This document shows, piece after piece, positions 1 through 11,603 of a stretch of DNA of 64,000 bases. The stretch is taken from the NCBI GenBank assembly GCA_943737045.1, contig CALSFV010000290.1, positions 1-64,000 on the forward strand. Reading direction: 5' to 3'. How positions within the stretch are numbered: the first letter of the stretch is position 1; each line of letters begins with the position of its first letter. The translations under genes were made by a program, and so were the position numbers. The notes below the pieces were generated by a model, which saw only the letters and a list, made by a program, of their open reading frames with translations, ran no database searches and was not told the origin of the DNA. Source of the stretch: Parapristionchus giblindavisi. Its lineage: Eukaryota; Nematoda; Chromadorea; Rhabditida; Diplogasteridae.

Positions 1-395
1 ACGAAATACTTTTCGGAAGTTAAAGTGAAAATGCTATATTTTGAATGAGAAATATGGGTTTTAAATACAATACTTTAGAAGAAAAAAATCGTTCAATTAA
101 AACAACTAAGTAAGGTCATATAAGGTATGCTATGAAACGAATATCGTAAATATTGGATCATTATAATGACCCTAAGCCGCAAAACAACGAAAATGCAGCG
201 AAAATTGCAGGTAAGCTTTTAATATTTCAAAGTATCACTAAACATTAATAAAGTGCGTCCGTAACACTGTTTGCGACACAAAAATGAAATCATCACTCAG
301 TATATCAAAATCGAGTTTTGAATGAAGCAAAAATGGTGAAATGAATTAGGACCATGCACATCTCTAGGCATGCCCTGCCATCCCGCAAAGTCTCA

Positions 396-1587
396 CAAGG
401 GAAGTGTATGAAATATCTTTTAGACCTATAGACGAAAGTATTTTTCCTCGATAGATATAGGCAATATAAGGTCGGAACCAAAAACTCAGCGGCTGGCATG
501 CACTTTCCGATTTTATATAATTAATCAAATTTTGTACATTCGAACGCGCTGTTTTCATTCTGTTTAGGCTGTGAAATAAGACACCCCTGATAGAGCCCTT
601 GACAGAGCAGTGAGAACATGGCGACGTGGTGTAGTGGTAGCGTGTTCTCTTCTTGATCACTAGGTGGGTGGTTCGAATACACCTATGGACATTTTTCTTT
701 TGCTAATTTTTAAACGTTCCGGACTTGTAATTTTGATCAGAAAAAAAATTTAAAATCTTTTTCACAATTTTTATGTAGCTGTTGAACTTGAATTTCATCA
801 TTTAGGAAAACAAAAAAATAAAGCAATATCAAACTTTCTAAACTACTCTTCCTGTCCACAGGGATAATTAATCAGTGAGATTATTTATGAAATGCTCCAA
901 ATGTGAATGAATAGCCGATTGCAATACTGCAAAGTTATGGCAGGTTTATGGCAAAATTATAATAGTATGCCCGTTGATAGGTTTGGATTCACCTTTGAGA
1001 CTCCACCGATGTCCCCGTGCAAAGGAAGAGCAGTTTGGAAAATTTGAGCAAACATATTTGCAGAAGTTATCAAAATGATATTCTTCCGTAGCAACTTGTT
1101 ACATATAAGCTCTCTCCCAAAATCAAATTATCACTATGCTAGTAAACGTAATGTTGGACAAGATTTATTTTTTGTTTTCCTAAATGATAAAATTCAAGTT
1201 CAACAGCTACATACAAATTGTAAAAAAAGATTTTAAATTTTTTTCTGATCAAAATTACAAGTCCGGAACGTTTAAAAATTAGCAAAAGAAAAATGTCCAT
1301 GGGTTTATTCGAACCAGCAACATAGTGATCAAGAAGAGAACACGCTACCACTACACCACGTCGCCATTCTCACTGCTCTGTCAAGGGCTCTATCAGGGGT
1401 GTCTTATTTCATAGCATACACAGCCTGAAAACAGCGCGTTCGAATGTACAAAATTTGATTAATTATATAAAATCGGAAAGTGCATGCCAGCCGCTGATTT
1501 TTTGGTTCCGATCTTATATTGCGTATAGCTATCGAGGAAAAATACTCTCGTCTATAGGTCTAAAAGATATTTCTTACACTTCCCTTG
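396..1587. mobile_element. Foldback element with tRNA-like core, TSD TCA
   Basis: Termini CAAGGGAAG / CTTCCCTTG with arms of about 400 bp (396-815 and 1,160-1,587). It is flanked by TCA at 393-395 and 1588-1590, and other arms carry the uninterrupted sequence (for example 60,760-60,775). The open frames inside are mirror images of each other and look fortuitous. It shares its nine terminal bases with the 61,001-61,256 element. Confidence 0.8.
615..690 (+). pseudogene. tRNA-like sequence in foldback arm
   Basis: GTGGTGTAGTGGTAGCG resembles a pol III A box and GGTTCGAATACACC a B box at tRNA-like spacing. A mirrored, diverged copy lies at about 1,290-1,365 on the other strand. No clean acceptor stem forms, so it reads as tRNA-derived, not a working tRNA. 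Confidence 0.4.
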
Positions 1588-2025
1588 TCAGTATGCAATT
1601 TTCATTTTGGAAACACCGGTTCGGTAAGGTGAATTTTGAGCTCGAATTTCTCGCTTCTGGTGTGTTTTAGTGAAAAAAATGTCACAATAGTGACCCCCGC
1701 TCTTTTTTCGAACTCTATCGGTCTAAACCAAACATAAGTTATGAGCATACCTGTGAACAGAGTTACTCTTCTAGGCTAATAACTCAAAAATTGAGGAAAA
1801 GGAGGTGCTCTTCTTCCAGTATGTTCTTAACTTTTGTTTGCGCTTTCTAATGAGAGGTTTGCGAGAAGAAGAAAAAAACGTAACAGTTCATCCCCTTGGA
1901 AATTTCCTGATGATTTGAAGTCATTTTCAACCCATTTTTTTCCATTCCTTCATTTAAATTCTTTGTCATTCGCTTTATTACGTTGTTCGACCCATTCACC
2001 CTTCACGAACATGGCCCATATCAAC

Positions 2026-2359
2026 TAGGGTGGCGAAAATGACTCATGAATATTCATTTCTATGGCCTAAAATGAGTGGCTCACTTTCCTTGCGATTATT
2101 CATTCCAAGTGATAGTTGACCGGTCTCCCCTGCGAATATTCGCTTTTTTGCGAGTCGAAGTGAGTCAAGAAAATTTGGTGAAAGAAGGGCTGAGAAAGCG
2201 GTCTGACTCGCACTCGACTCGCCTTTTTTGACTCATTCGCATTGACCTCTCTTCTAACAACTCATTCGCCGAGAGAGCGGTCGTAAACGCCTCTCCCGGG
2301 AATACTCACTCTAGACCGCTAAAGTGGACGAATAATCATGAATCATTTTCGCCACCCTA
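2026..2359. mobile_element. hAT-type MITE, 8-bp TSD
   Basis: Termini TAGGGTGGCGAAAATGA and its complement TCATTTTCGCCACCCTA. Flanked by ATATCAAC at 2018-2025 and 2360-2367. The 334-bp length, the TAGGG start and the 8-bp duplication fit non-autonomous hAT elements. There is no open frame of note. Confidence 0.85.
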
Positions 2360-2431
2360 ATATCAACGGCTGCACTTGGGGGAGAGGGGGGGGGGGGGGT
2401 TAAAAGATTGTCTTGAACAAGGGAATGGACA

Positions 2432-2721
2432 CACTGAGAGCACAGCGTTCTCATGACTTTCAAAGCAAGAACGACCGCTCAACATACAAACTCTCTCGAA
2501 TACAATGGTCTCTCCTTTGTCTTGCTTTGGAAGAAAAATGGCTTGGACCAGAATACTGTGAGAGCAAACTTACCTGGCAAATCGTTACCCCGATACACTT
2601 TCCTGGCAAACGATTACCCCAAATGGTGAATTCAGCCGTTGAATAATTCACCATTTGGGGTAATCGTTTGCCAGGAAAGTGTATCGGGGTAACGATTTGC
2701 CAGGTCAGTTTGCTCTCAGTG
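2432..2721. mobile_element. Near-perfect foldback element, later split by a MITE
   Basis: Inverted ends CACTGAGAGCAAAC / GTTTGCTCTCAGTG. The inner stem of about 61 bp is near perfect (2572-2632 with 2644-2704) and has a 12-base loop. Without the 120-bp MITE in its left end the element is about 166 bp. Homologous empty sequence is at 41,490-41,515. Confidence 0.8.
2441..2560. mobile_element. 120-bp MITE, copy 1, 4-bp TSD AGAG
   Basis: Termini CACAGCGTTC and GAATACTGTG, flanked by AGAG at 2437-2440 and 2561-2564. By eye it is identical over all 120 bp to 58,070-58,189. It sits in the left end of the 2,432-2,721 foldback, whose right end keeps the uninterrupted CTCTCAGTG. Confidence 0.9.
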
Positions 2722-2852
2722 CAGTCACGATGGCTTTTTTTCTTTCTCAAAGATGAAGGGAATTCGACAGAAATAGACGAGGAAAGCTTAGTTAGAGTGT
2801 ATTACCAAGAGCCACAAGGAAATCTTCCCATGAGATAATCATGTCATACTAA

Positions 2853-3125
2853 TAGATTGTGTCAGAATTAACTGTGTTTTTTTGGTTCGAACTTTTGCCG
2901 TCTTTTGTGATAACGCCTCATGTCTCGCGAAACCGCACACATACAACACTCCCTCCCTCTGTCACTCCCCGAGATATCAGTCAGTCTACTATCCGCCAGT
3001 TGCGAATAAACAACATGTTCTTCTTTTCTTTTTCTCTCTGGTCTCAAAGTCCCTCATAGTCGAAGGCGCATAGCTGAAGTTTGCCACTCGGATCCCCTTC
3101 TGATACAACGGTGGAAGGAGCTGAT
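2853..3125 (-). pseudogene. Truncated mariner relic
   Basis: Begins with a decayed mariner terminal repeat (TAGATTGTGTCAGAATTAAC) and follows the 41,629-41,900 copy until about 3,125. The helix-turn-helix coding part is missing or unreadable. Confidence 0.6.
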
Positions 3126-4379
3126 GACGTTTGTGCTGGCACTCTCTACATGCCTTGAAAGTTGTACTTTCAATGCGCATAGTGAGCTTTAAACATATCG
3201 GAAATCAATATCAGATATGTCTTTCGATTCGTGCGATGAATCTCTACCATTCTATGCAGAATGGAATGGGTTGAAAATGACTTCAAATCATCAGAAAATT
3301 TCCGAGGGGGGTGAACCGTACGAACGCATTAACGTATTTTTTCTCGCAAACCCCTCATTAGAAAGCGCATGCAAAACATAATAACTTACTGCAAGAAGAG
3401 CACCTCGTTTCCCTCATTTTTTGAGTTACAGGGTGGGCATTAATTATTGTGACACATTATTATTAGGGTGGTGGGAACGAATCACGGATGATTTTCCCCT
3501 TGGCCCTTCTATCTCGGTTGTCCGAAGAGAGACTCTATACAGCCTCTCTCTCGCACGGGAGAGTGATCAACGGGCCAATGAGTTGGAATGAGAGTGAGAA
3601 TTTCGGGCCAATTTCGGGCCGAACCTATTTTCTGGACTCTTAGTAATCGTACTGATATGATTAAAATATCATTGGATTTAGGTTTTTGAGATCTTTTAGG
3701 CTATAGTAGAAACAAGTTAATTATGAATTTTTGAAATTTCGTTTTTTTTCATAGTGAAATGACTAATTCGTGCGGAAAGGTAAGTTGAAAAGTGTAAGTT
3801 GAAAATTCATTTATTATTATTAGCATTATTATTATTATGACATCGGGAATACCAATAAAAAAAGGGGAAAAGCGATTCAACGGGCCAATACAATGAAACA
3901 TCGGATGGTTAATATATTATTAGGTTGTAGCACAAGTTCTTTTGAATTTAGAGGCGCACATTCAAGTTAAATGTGGAGTCCCACGAATATTTTGGTGAAC
4001 AAACTGTGAAGACAGTGTTGGATAATGACAATGAAATAGCGAAAGTTATTCTGCATAACATACATATATTATAGCCGATATGTTACGCAGTTGCATAGAC
4101 ATTCTAGGGCCTCCATCTTTAAATTATCTTTGTTTATCGACCACACTGGGGATGGATATATTTGCTGTTGTAGTCAATGGTTCCCTGTTATATTCCAGCC
4201 ACACCGTGGCACACTACTTTTGGTAGGACGTGGGTTATTGTGCAAACTGTGATGCCAACCACGTTTCGACATCTTCTTTGTTCTTATAATTTTCATTTAA
4301 TAAAGTAAGTGGAGGCCTGAACTAACAATAAAGGCACAATCCGAAAGAGTAAGGACCGGAGAGTAAGGAGGAGCAGGAC

Positions 4380-5413
4380 GTGCCCGATTATATCAGTGAC
4401 CTCAACTATTCGCATGCGATATATATGGCATTTATGCTGATGATCTTAAGATTTTTGCTGAAGTCCCTAAGTATGCTAATGACCTACAGCTTGCGATTGA
4501 TTCGGTATCTGAATGGTCTCGGCAATGGAATATGTCTTTAAATGAGGCTAAATGCTCGGTGATGAACTTTGGCCCGCTCAAAACAACGTACTCAATATAT
4601 TCTTAATGATAGTGTTCTCAATGCTGTTTCCTCTGTTAAAGATCTAGGAGTTTTATTCTCGCCCACCCTCAACTTTAATGATCATATCAAGAAGTTAGTT
4701 ACTAAATCCAGATCAAAGATCAATATTCTGTTCAAATCTTTTCGTTCTAGCGACCCTCTTGTTTATGTACGAGCCTATACATCCTTTATCCGTCCTATTA
4801 TAGAAAATTCCTCAATCGTTTGGAATCCCTCTAGTGTTTACTTATGTAATGATATTGAGTCCCTTCAACGTGATTTCACTAGACGTTTGTTCTATCGTTG
4901 CAATATCCCTTATGTAGATTATATTTCCCGGCTGAAATCCTTTAACCTCACCACTCTTGAGAAACGACGTTCTATTGCTGATTTGTTTTTTTATATACAA
5001 TTCTTTAAATAGGAATTATGAATTTGATGATTCTTTTATGTATTCTAAAATTCCTCTCTATCGTAGTCATCGCTTTTCACATCACCCATTCCGTATAACC
5101 ATACCATATAATATCTCCAGTACCAAGACAACTTGTGCAAGTAGAGTAATTCAAATCTGGAATAGTCTTCCCACTGATATCGTTACATCTTCTCCTATTC
5201 GTTTTAAATCTTTTCTTAATTCTGTTGAGATTGATCCCCTCTTGCCCCCCACACTTCTACGTCATTTATAATTACCCACCCCATACATCATTTCCCCATT
5301 TCCCACCCCATTTCCCTGCTGCCTTCAACCGATTCGCTGATAACGCGACGGACCTCCATCAACCTATATTTATTACATATCTGTCCTATTGTTCATTTGT
5401 TATGATGGAAATA

Positions 5414-5447
<34 letters not shown>
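4380..5447 (+). pseudogene. CR1-like LINE fragment, 3' end of reverse transcriptase
   Basis: Contains the catalytic YADDLKIF box (about 4,434-4,460), then SEWSRQWNMSLNEAKC, a DLGVLFSP motif and the C-terminal region to LLPPTLLRHL at 5,271. At least three frameshifts are seen (near 4,430, 4,568 and 4,985). It ends in an (AAAG)n tail at 5,408-5,447, like the short microsatellite tails of CR1-type elements. It is 5' truncated: endonuclease and fingers are absent. Confidence 0.8.
5408..5447. repeat. (AAAG)n microsatellite tail
   Basis: About eight AAAG units directly after the LINE 3' untranslated sequence. Probably its 3' tail. Confidence 0.85.
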
Positions 5448-5483
5448 CAATGGTTCCTTTCGCACTTCTTTCAACATAGAGTC

Positions 5484-6004
5484 CAGGGCTGTGCGAAAAA
5501 AAAATTTCGAAAAAAATTCGAAAAACGAAATTTTTCGGAAATAAAAGTCGAAAAAATCGAAAAATTTCGAAAAAATCGAAAAATGTTGTATAAGAATTTC
5601 TAAATGCAATTTCTTTTAATTTCTCGCGACTTGCTTGGCACGAGTCCCAGTTACTATATCAAGCTAAAGAATAATATCCAAAGTGTCTTTTTGAGAGAGT
5701 TTGGATTATTCTATGGTAGTTCAGTTAGACAACCTATCTCTAAGAGAATTTGCCAGACAAATTAATACAATTACATTTGCAAAAAATGATTACATTATTA
5801 CAAACGTTACCTGGAATACAACTACAGAACTTTCAAATAATACCGAATTGACAAAATATTCAATTTTAAGTGCTATTTTCAGTTCTCCTTTTTTTCGATT
5901 TTTCGAGAAAAAAGTCGAAAAATTTTTCGTCGAAAAAATTGTTCGAAAAAAGTCGAAAAATCGAAAAATCCGAAAAATCGAAAAACGAAAAATGCACAGC
6001 CCTG
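5484..6004. mobile_element. hAT-type MITE made of TTCGAAAAA words
   Basis: Termini CAGGGCTGTGC / GCACAGCCCTG. Flanked by ATAGAGTC at 5476-5483 and 6005-6012 (8-bp TSD). Both flanks inside the termini are runs of TCGAAAAAT-type words in inverted arrangement. CAGGG ends and an 8-bp duplication are hAT features. Open frames inside are by-products of the simple sequence. Confidence 0.88.
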
Positions 6005-6200
6005 ATAGAGTCTATACATTATCTGATGTTTTCATGTTTAGTGTTTGGTTCTAAGTTCTATCCTTTTCAAATTCACTGGCTAATGCACACTGTTATTCCG
6101 TCTTCAGAGTCATAAATATTAGTGTTTCCGATCATGATTTAAGTTTCAAGTCAATCGGATAATTTTAAGTCTAAATATGAAGTCCAAAATGGATTGTTAC

Positions 6201-6392
6201 CATAGGTGGGCGCGTGAAAACGAATTATTTTTGCGCACAGCCTTGCCTTCCCTTTCTGGGCCTTGCGCATAGCTTTACCTCGCAAAAATTGGAAAATTTC
6301 GAGTCAAATCGGCTAAAAAATGGCCATGCGCATAGCCTTGCCATACAATTTCCCGGTTTGCGCACAGCCTTTCCCCCAGCGTGCCCACGTAT
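6201..6392. mobile_element. 192-bp MITE with 9-bp TSD
   Basis: Ends CATAGGTGGGC / GCCCACGTAT. Flanked by GATTGTTAC at 6192-6200 and 6393-6401. The core repeats TGCGCACAGCCTTGCC-type words; related words recur at 16,060-16,130. Its ends resemble those of 14,795-14,983, which also has a 9-bp duplication. Confidence 0.78.
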
Positions 6393-6394
6393 GA

Positions 6395-6905
6395 TTGTTA
6401 CCGTGCGAGGGCGCGGCATGAGCGTAACCGCCATATCGAAAGCAGTTGGCGTTCTCGAACAAAAGGTCTACCGGACGCTGGCGAGGCACAGGGAGACTGG
6501 AGAGATACTGGACCATATTGGGAGATAAATAAAGCCCAAGGTGGTCACGCCGAAGATCGTCGTGGCTGTGAAAAACAGAATCGGCCGAATTCCGCAGCAC
6601 TTGGATATAGAAGCTGGCTCGGGACTTCAAGATGGGTCCCGACTCAATGGGGAAAGTGGTGAACGTGAAGCTGAATATAACTCCGTACCGTGTAAAAAAA
6701 AGCGCCATCCTCAGGGGAAGAATCAGGAGATGTGCCTAAACTTCTTTTTTTTGTCGCTTTGTCCTTGCTCGCACGCACCCATGAAGTAATGGTTTTAACC
6801 GGAATGTGCGCCTTCGTAAGGCACACCTGATTTTTCTGAATCGGGGCGACAAGATCAAGAAGGAGTGCTACTTAGAGAAGATAGTCAAGGACGCTCCAAC
6901 CAACC
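6395..6905 (+). pseudogene. Tc1/mariner-superfamily transposase, N-terminal part, broken
   Basis: The frame reads GMSVTAISKAVGVLEQKVYR, a Tc1-type helix-turn-helix, then ARHRETGEILD, a stop, and KPKVVTPKIVVAVKNRIGR. A shifted frame continues with DFKMGPDSM-like sequence and PYRVKK. Later pieces (for example RKAHLIFLNRGDKIKK near 6,810-6,860) are out of order or frame. The DDE domain is absent. It belongs to the element bounded at 3,429 and 7,004. Confidence 0.75.
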
Positions 6906-8878
6906 AATTCAATCCAATCTTTTTTATATATATTTGAACGCAACTCGATTTAAAAAAAATATTTCGTTTTATTTGCGGTGTCACAATAATTAATGCCCAC
7001 CCTGTTTTTGCTTTTCAGAGGCATTTTCATGACCACTGGTTTGTTTAGATCGAAAGAGCTCGAAAAAGGAGCGGAAATCACTCTTGTTTCACTTTTCCGC
7101 TAAAACGCACCAGAAGCAAAGAATTCGAGCTCAAAGTTAGGAATTCACTTTACCAAACTGGTGTAGGAAGCTCCAAAATGAAAATTGCATACTGAGACTT
7201 AGGGAGATGGTAGGACATGCATAGGGATGTCCAAAAATTGTCCTAGAAATTCACTAAAATTTGCTTTTTTGTCATCGAAAATGAGCATTTTCAAGCGAAC
7301 ATTTGAACAACGTTTTCCAGATTTTCATGAATTTTGAAATTTCTGAACACTGCATTAAAAATCAAACAATAAAGAGAATCCTGTAAAGCGTACCTCATGA
7401 AGAGACGCGAGCAGCGGTCGGACGTTTCGATCCTTGCCCTTTTGTCTTGTCGCCGATCTACAATCAATCAATCGCATCATAACCAATAAGATTAAAATTC
7501 AAACTTTCAATAATAACCAGTATCCCATCTATGACATTGCCGTATTTCAATTAATCAATACTACCATATAATCTACCGTATTCTAAATAATCAATACCTC
7601 CTACTGTGCCCTAATCAATCATCTACCTTAACTTATGTAACGCAACATCCGTGGTGTATGCAAACTTTTGTAATTCTATAATATTAGGTTGGTGCAGAAG
7701 TCATTGCCACTTTTTGATAGGCACATATCTCGTGACCGGAGTGTTTATTAACTTTGCGGTGGCAGGTGGTCAACAACAATTGCCACCCTTCAGAATTTAT
7801 AGCGTTCAGGAATTCAGTTACCTTCCCTCCTTAAGTTTGTCCCATAGGGCGAAAAGTATGTTACAAAGTATCAAGTCTGAGCAGATTTTAGCCAAAAAAT
7901 TCACTTGGCTCAAAAACCTGACTGGATTTTGAGCCAAAATTCCACAAAAATTGAAAAACAGGAGCGGATTTTGAGCCAATTTTGCCAAAAATTGAAAAAC
8001 CTGACCCGATTTTGAAAACCGATAACCTACCTATTCGACCTATGGATTGTCCTAATAATAGTCCATCAGCGTCATGTTCAACTTTACTTCTCATTTTCTC
8101 ACACCACTAAGCGCGATGTGGAACGCCAGATGGCCAATGGCCCGCGGATCATTGCGATTTTATTTTTCTGGAAAACAGTTTTCCATAAAAATGTATTCCC
8201 AGTAAATGATCGTTTTCCAGGAAACCGGTTTTTACGTATGCATGGAGCAAAGCAAACATTCTCAAGGAAAACGATCAAATGGACAATTACCATTAGACTA
8301 TGGGTGTTAATTGAAGGAGTTGGTATAAGGCGCGGGATAAGGTTTGATCGGATCTGCATATGGCGAATTGCATATAGCAAGCCGAATTATCCGTATGATA
8401 TGTAAAATTGATAGGCAAAATTTCTATTCAATCAAATTTAGGCAAAACATCGTATGATGTGATAGATTTTTCGCTGTGAGACGCAAATTTAAATTGGCCG
8501 GAATTCAAAACTGATTTTTTTCAAGGGGGACAGCGGTTCATTGGAGGGAAATCCCTGCATTTAACTTTGGCTTGCAGCCTCCCGCACTACGAAAAATCGG
8601 CAAAGTTGATTTGCAGGGGGATTCGAACCCTCGAGGTTCGAACGCTACACAAAAGTTCTGGGGGGGGGGGGACAATTCGGCAACGGATCATAAAACGGTT
8701 GGAAGAGGGCTATGGCAACACAAGTTGTACCATTGTTATCAGTAGAAGTGTACGGTATTGGAGTACCGTAACCGTCAGGAATTGCGAACTGATTTTTTTC
8801 ATTCGACGCATGACCCGGAGTTCATGGTCGAAATTGAACTAAGTCGAAAAATTCATGATGGCCCGAGATCAAATACTA

Positions 8879-10177
8879 CAGGGTGCGGCATAATTACGGA
8901 GACAAGACTTTTTGCATTTAGCAGCGGCTTTTGGGTGTTCCACCGGCGCTCTCGAAATCATTTCATTAAAGCTCATCATTATGAGTATCTCGTTTCTTAT
9001 TTTGGCGATGATTGATTTTCATTCAGTGAAATGGCACGTCGTAGTCTCTACCCCGCTTCCATTTTCCTCTGTACCAACCCGGTGTCGCACTTTCGGAGAC
9101 CGCCTGGAGGCTCAAAGCGCATCGCTAGATCGTCCACAAAGTAATCAATCCCTTCTCCGAGTTCAATACTATCTATGATCACAAGGGATAGGGCACGAAA
9201 ACTTATGGGACCGCGAAGAGGGTCGTCAAGAACATCACAGATGAAATCCGGTACAGTGGCAAGATGAGCTGAAAGAATAAAGCAAAGAAGCTGGGAGTAT
9301 AGGATAGATCGGTCATATGAATCACCCGTGGCTAGCTGAACCTTCACCCATAACAGATGAGCAAGGCCGACATCCTTTCCGACCGGAATCCTCATGCCAC
9401 GCTCGAAAGATGAAAGTCACTCCCGGCTTGAACTGCGTCGGCGGACACAAGGTGGCAATTTTCTACGATGAGAAGCTGTTCACTGTAAAACAATCGTACA
9501 GTGCCCAAAACGATATTATATGGGCAGATGACTCCTGTCTAGCGGATGAAAGGGGTAGAGTCGTAAAACAAGTCTCTCATCCCCGGAAAATCATCATATG
9601 AGTTGACACCTGTGCTACGGGCAAAAATCCCATGCTTTTCGTTGATCCTGGAATCAAGATGAACAACGAGTACTGCCTAAAATGGATCCTGAAGAACTTT
9701 ATGAACCCCTGGGCCAAGCTCCACTTCGGGAACAAGCGTTGGTGCTACCTGAAAGATTCTACACTGGCTCAAATAGCGAAGATTGCGCAAGCCTGGCTGA
9801 AGAGCCACTGTCCCTCCTTCATCACCTCCTCGGAATTGCATGCCTGCACGTCCGATCTGAACCTCCCCGAATATTCTGTGTGATCAGTTCTCGAGAGCAA
9901 GTCCTGAGCTAGTCCCCACTTGAATCTGGAGTCGCTGAATCACCCTTCTCCGGAAATGGGACAATATTGACGTCCCGTACCTGTCCGCCACCGTCGATGC
10001 GCACCCGACCCCTTTAAAGCAAGTTATTCGAGCGAAATGAGGCAGAATTGAGAAGTAGTCATTGGTTGTTGTTGGTATGATAGTTGTTGATAAAATGTTA
10101 TAAGTTGAGCCGATTTGCTCAACACGTGTGATGAGGGGAGATCAAACATGTTGTCTCCTTAATTATGCCGCACCCTG
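8879..10177 (+). mobile_element. Tc1/mariner-superfamily element, 1.3 kb, TA TSD
   Basis: Inverted ends CAGGGTGCGGCATAATTA / TAATTATGCCGCACCCTG. TA flanks both sides (8877-8878 and 10178-10179). The 1,299-bp length is typical for a complete single-gene element. Coding content is decayed; see the transposase entry. Confidence 0.88.
9390..10060 (+). pseudogene. Tc1/mariner transposase, DDE domain, decayed
   Basis: The frame shows FYDEKLFTV (first catalytic Asp), NDIIWADD, MLFVDPGIKM, then KDSTLAQIAKIAQAWLKS (second Asp) and SDLNLPEYSV. Thirty-seven residues separate the second Asp from the Glu of PEYSV, so the spacing fits the DD37D/E branch of the IS630-Tc1-mariner superfamily. There are in-frame stops near 9,600 and after PEYSV, and the helix-turn-helix half is not recognisable upstream. 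Not functional. Confidence 0.85.
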
Positions 10178-10761
10178 TAGTTACCATTATGTCAACAGTG
10201 AGCCAACTTTTATCTTTCTGGATACCGTAACCAGAACAACCTTAATCTTGCTACCGTACCCTTTAATATTGTAGCGAAATTCACGACAAACCCCGGTGCG
10301 ATTACGGTAGTTCGGGTTACGGTATCCAGAAAGATAAAAGTTGGCTCACTGTTGACATAATGGCAACTAGTATTTGATCTCGGGCCATCGTGATTTTTCG
10401 ACTTCGGTCAATTTCGACCCCCTGGTAATGAACGGTCATGGGTTGAATGAAAAAAAAAATCAAGTTCGCGATTCCTGACGGTCATGGTAGCCCAATACCG
10501 TGCACACCTACTGATAACAATAGTACAACTTTTTTGCGATGGGCCATCACCCAAACGTTTTATGATCCGTTGCTGAAATCACGGCGGCTCAATGATAGTA
10601 ATTAAGAAGCTCTTGCCTGAGAAAGAAAGTATCGCAAACTGAGTGATGATAAGCAGTAAAACATCTAGGTTCTCCCAGCGCGAAAGTTAATTACGGTATA
10701 TCTGGGCGCTCGCTTCTGACTAGACCTATCATCGAGTTTTACGATTCGCGAGTCATGCTGA

Positions 10762-10835
10762 GATGGCTTAGTGGATAGAGCTTTTGTTTAGCGATCCGAA
10801 CCTCGTAGGTTCGAATCCCGCCCAGTGCAAATCAA
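10762..10835 (+). pseudogene. tRNA-like sequence
   Basis: TGGCTTAGTGGATAGAGC (A box) and GGTTCGAATCCC (B box) are well placed, but acceptor and anticodon stems do not pair. A mirrored partial copy lies near 8,610-8,650. Likely a tRNA-derived repeat. Confidence 0.4.
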
Positions 10836-11469
10836 CTTTGCCGATTTTTCGTAATGCAAGAGCATTCAAGCCAAAGTTAAATGTAGGGATTTCTCTTAAT
10901 TGAACCGCCGTGGAAATGGGCGTTGTCGAATTGTCCACCCTAGAGATCCGCAAACGTGCGATCGTTCAGAAATGATTTCTCACTAATTAATGAATAAAAT
11001 ATCGTGCACACGGTATTAATATGATAATTAAAAACTTATTCGTGCAAAGGCGCGCAGTCGACTCATTTGATTTATTTTCATTCATTGAACTGGTGGATAT
11101 CTCTCATGCCTTGAAAGTGTTTAGCGTTTTTAGTCATTTCTCGTCACCCGATCTAGCTAACATTTGTAGATTATTCTTCTAACAAGGGCAGTCTGTTTGG
11201 GATGGGACATATACCATTCGATAGGTATCCGAAAAAGAAGACTTTTCATGTTGACCATTTTGGCAAAATACCCCTGGGAGCAGAGTTATTTTCGTATTTC
11301 TACGGATTTTGGCCTACAAAGAAACCCAGTCTCTGTGAGATAGCTTGGAATCGAACTTGCAAGCAAAATATATCTTATCAGTAAAAAAATTCATGTTCAC
11401 CATCACCCCAAAAAAGTGATGCTATGTATCTTGTGGTCCGTGAATGACCAGATCCACTGGGAGCTCCTA

Positions 11470-11603
11470 CCTCGTATGCATGAACGTCGACAAACGTGAC
11501 GTCACAACCGTAGGAGGAGGCCGTTTGCCAAAGATCCTCCCCCACGCTTGTGACGTCACATATGTCGACCAACCGTTTGTCGACGTTCATGTATACGGCC
11601 TCT
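11470..11603. mobile_element. Foldback MITE with TGACGTCA cores, copy 1
   Basis: Inverted arms contain CATGAACGTCGACAAACG and two GTGACGTCAC palindromes. The corresponding site in palindrome B (44,860-44,880) lacks it. Confidence 0.65.

Larger units (their letters stand above)
3429..7004. mobile_element. Tc1-like transposon remnant stuffed with later insertions
   Basis: Perfect inverted termini of about 27 bp: CAGGGTGGGCATTAATTATT at the left (3,429) and its complement ending at 7,004. A TA precedes the left end; the right flank no longer shows TA. Flanking DNA on both sides belongs to the palindrome arm and resumes in register, matching 42,230-42,480. Contents: LINE fragment, hAT MITE, a 9-bp-TSD MITE and a transposase fragment. 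Confidence 0.75.
8520..10960. repeat. Nested inverted-repeat block around a Tc1-like element
   Basis: 8,520-8,880 and 10,365-10,960 are diverged inverted copies; both hold the CAACTTTGCCGATTTTTCG-type segment. Inside lies a perfect stem of about 49 bp: 10,184-10,232 with 10,315-10,363. Confidence 0.65.

Noticed and set aside
3911..3950. Possible mariner end (TTAGGTTGTAGCACAAG)
   Set aside because: Only a single end-like match; no partner terminal repeat or target duplication found.
9048..9395. 115-codon minus-strand frame inside the Tc1-like element
   Set aside because: Lies antisense within a decayed transposon and has no recognisable domain; the element's transposase is on the plus strand.
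10762..10835. Functional tRNA gene
   Set aside because: A and B boxes are good but acceptor and anticodon stems do not pair. The same applies to 31,372-31,445, 31,640-31,715 and 35,012-35,085.
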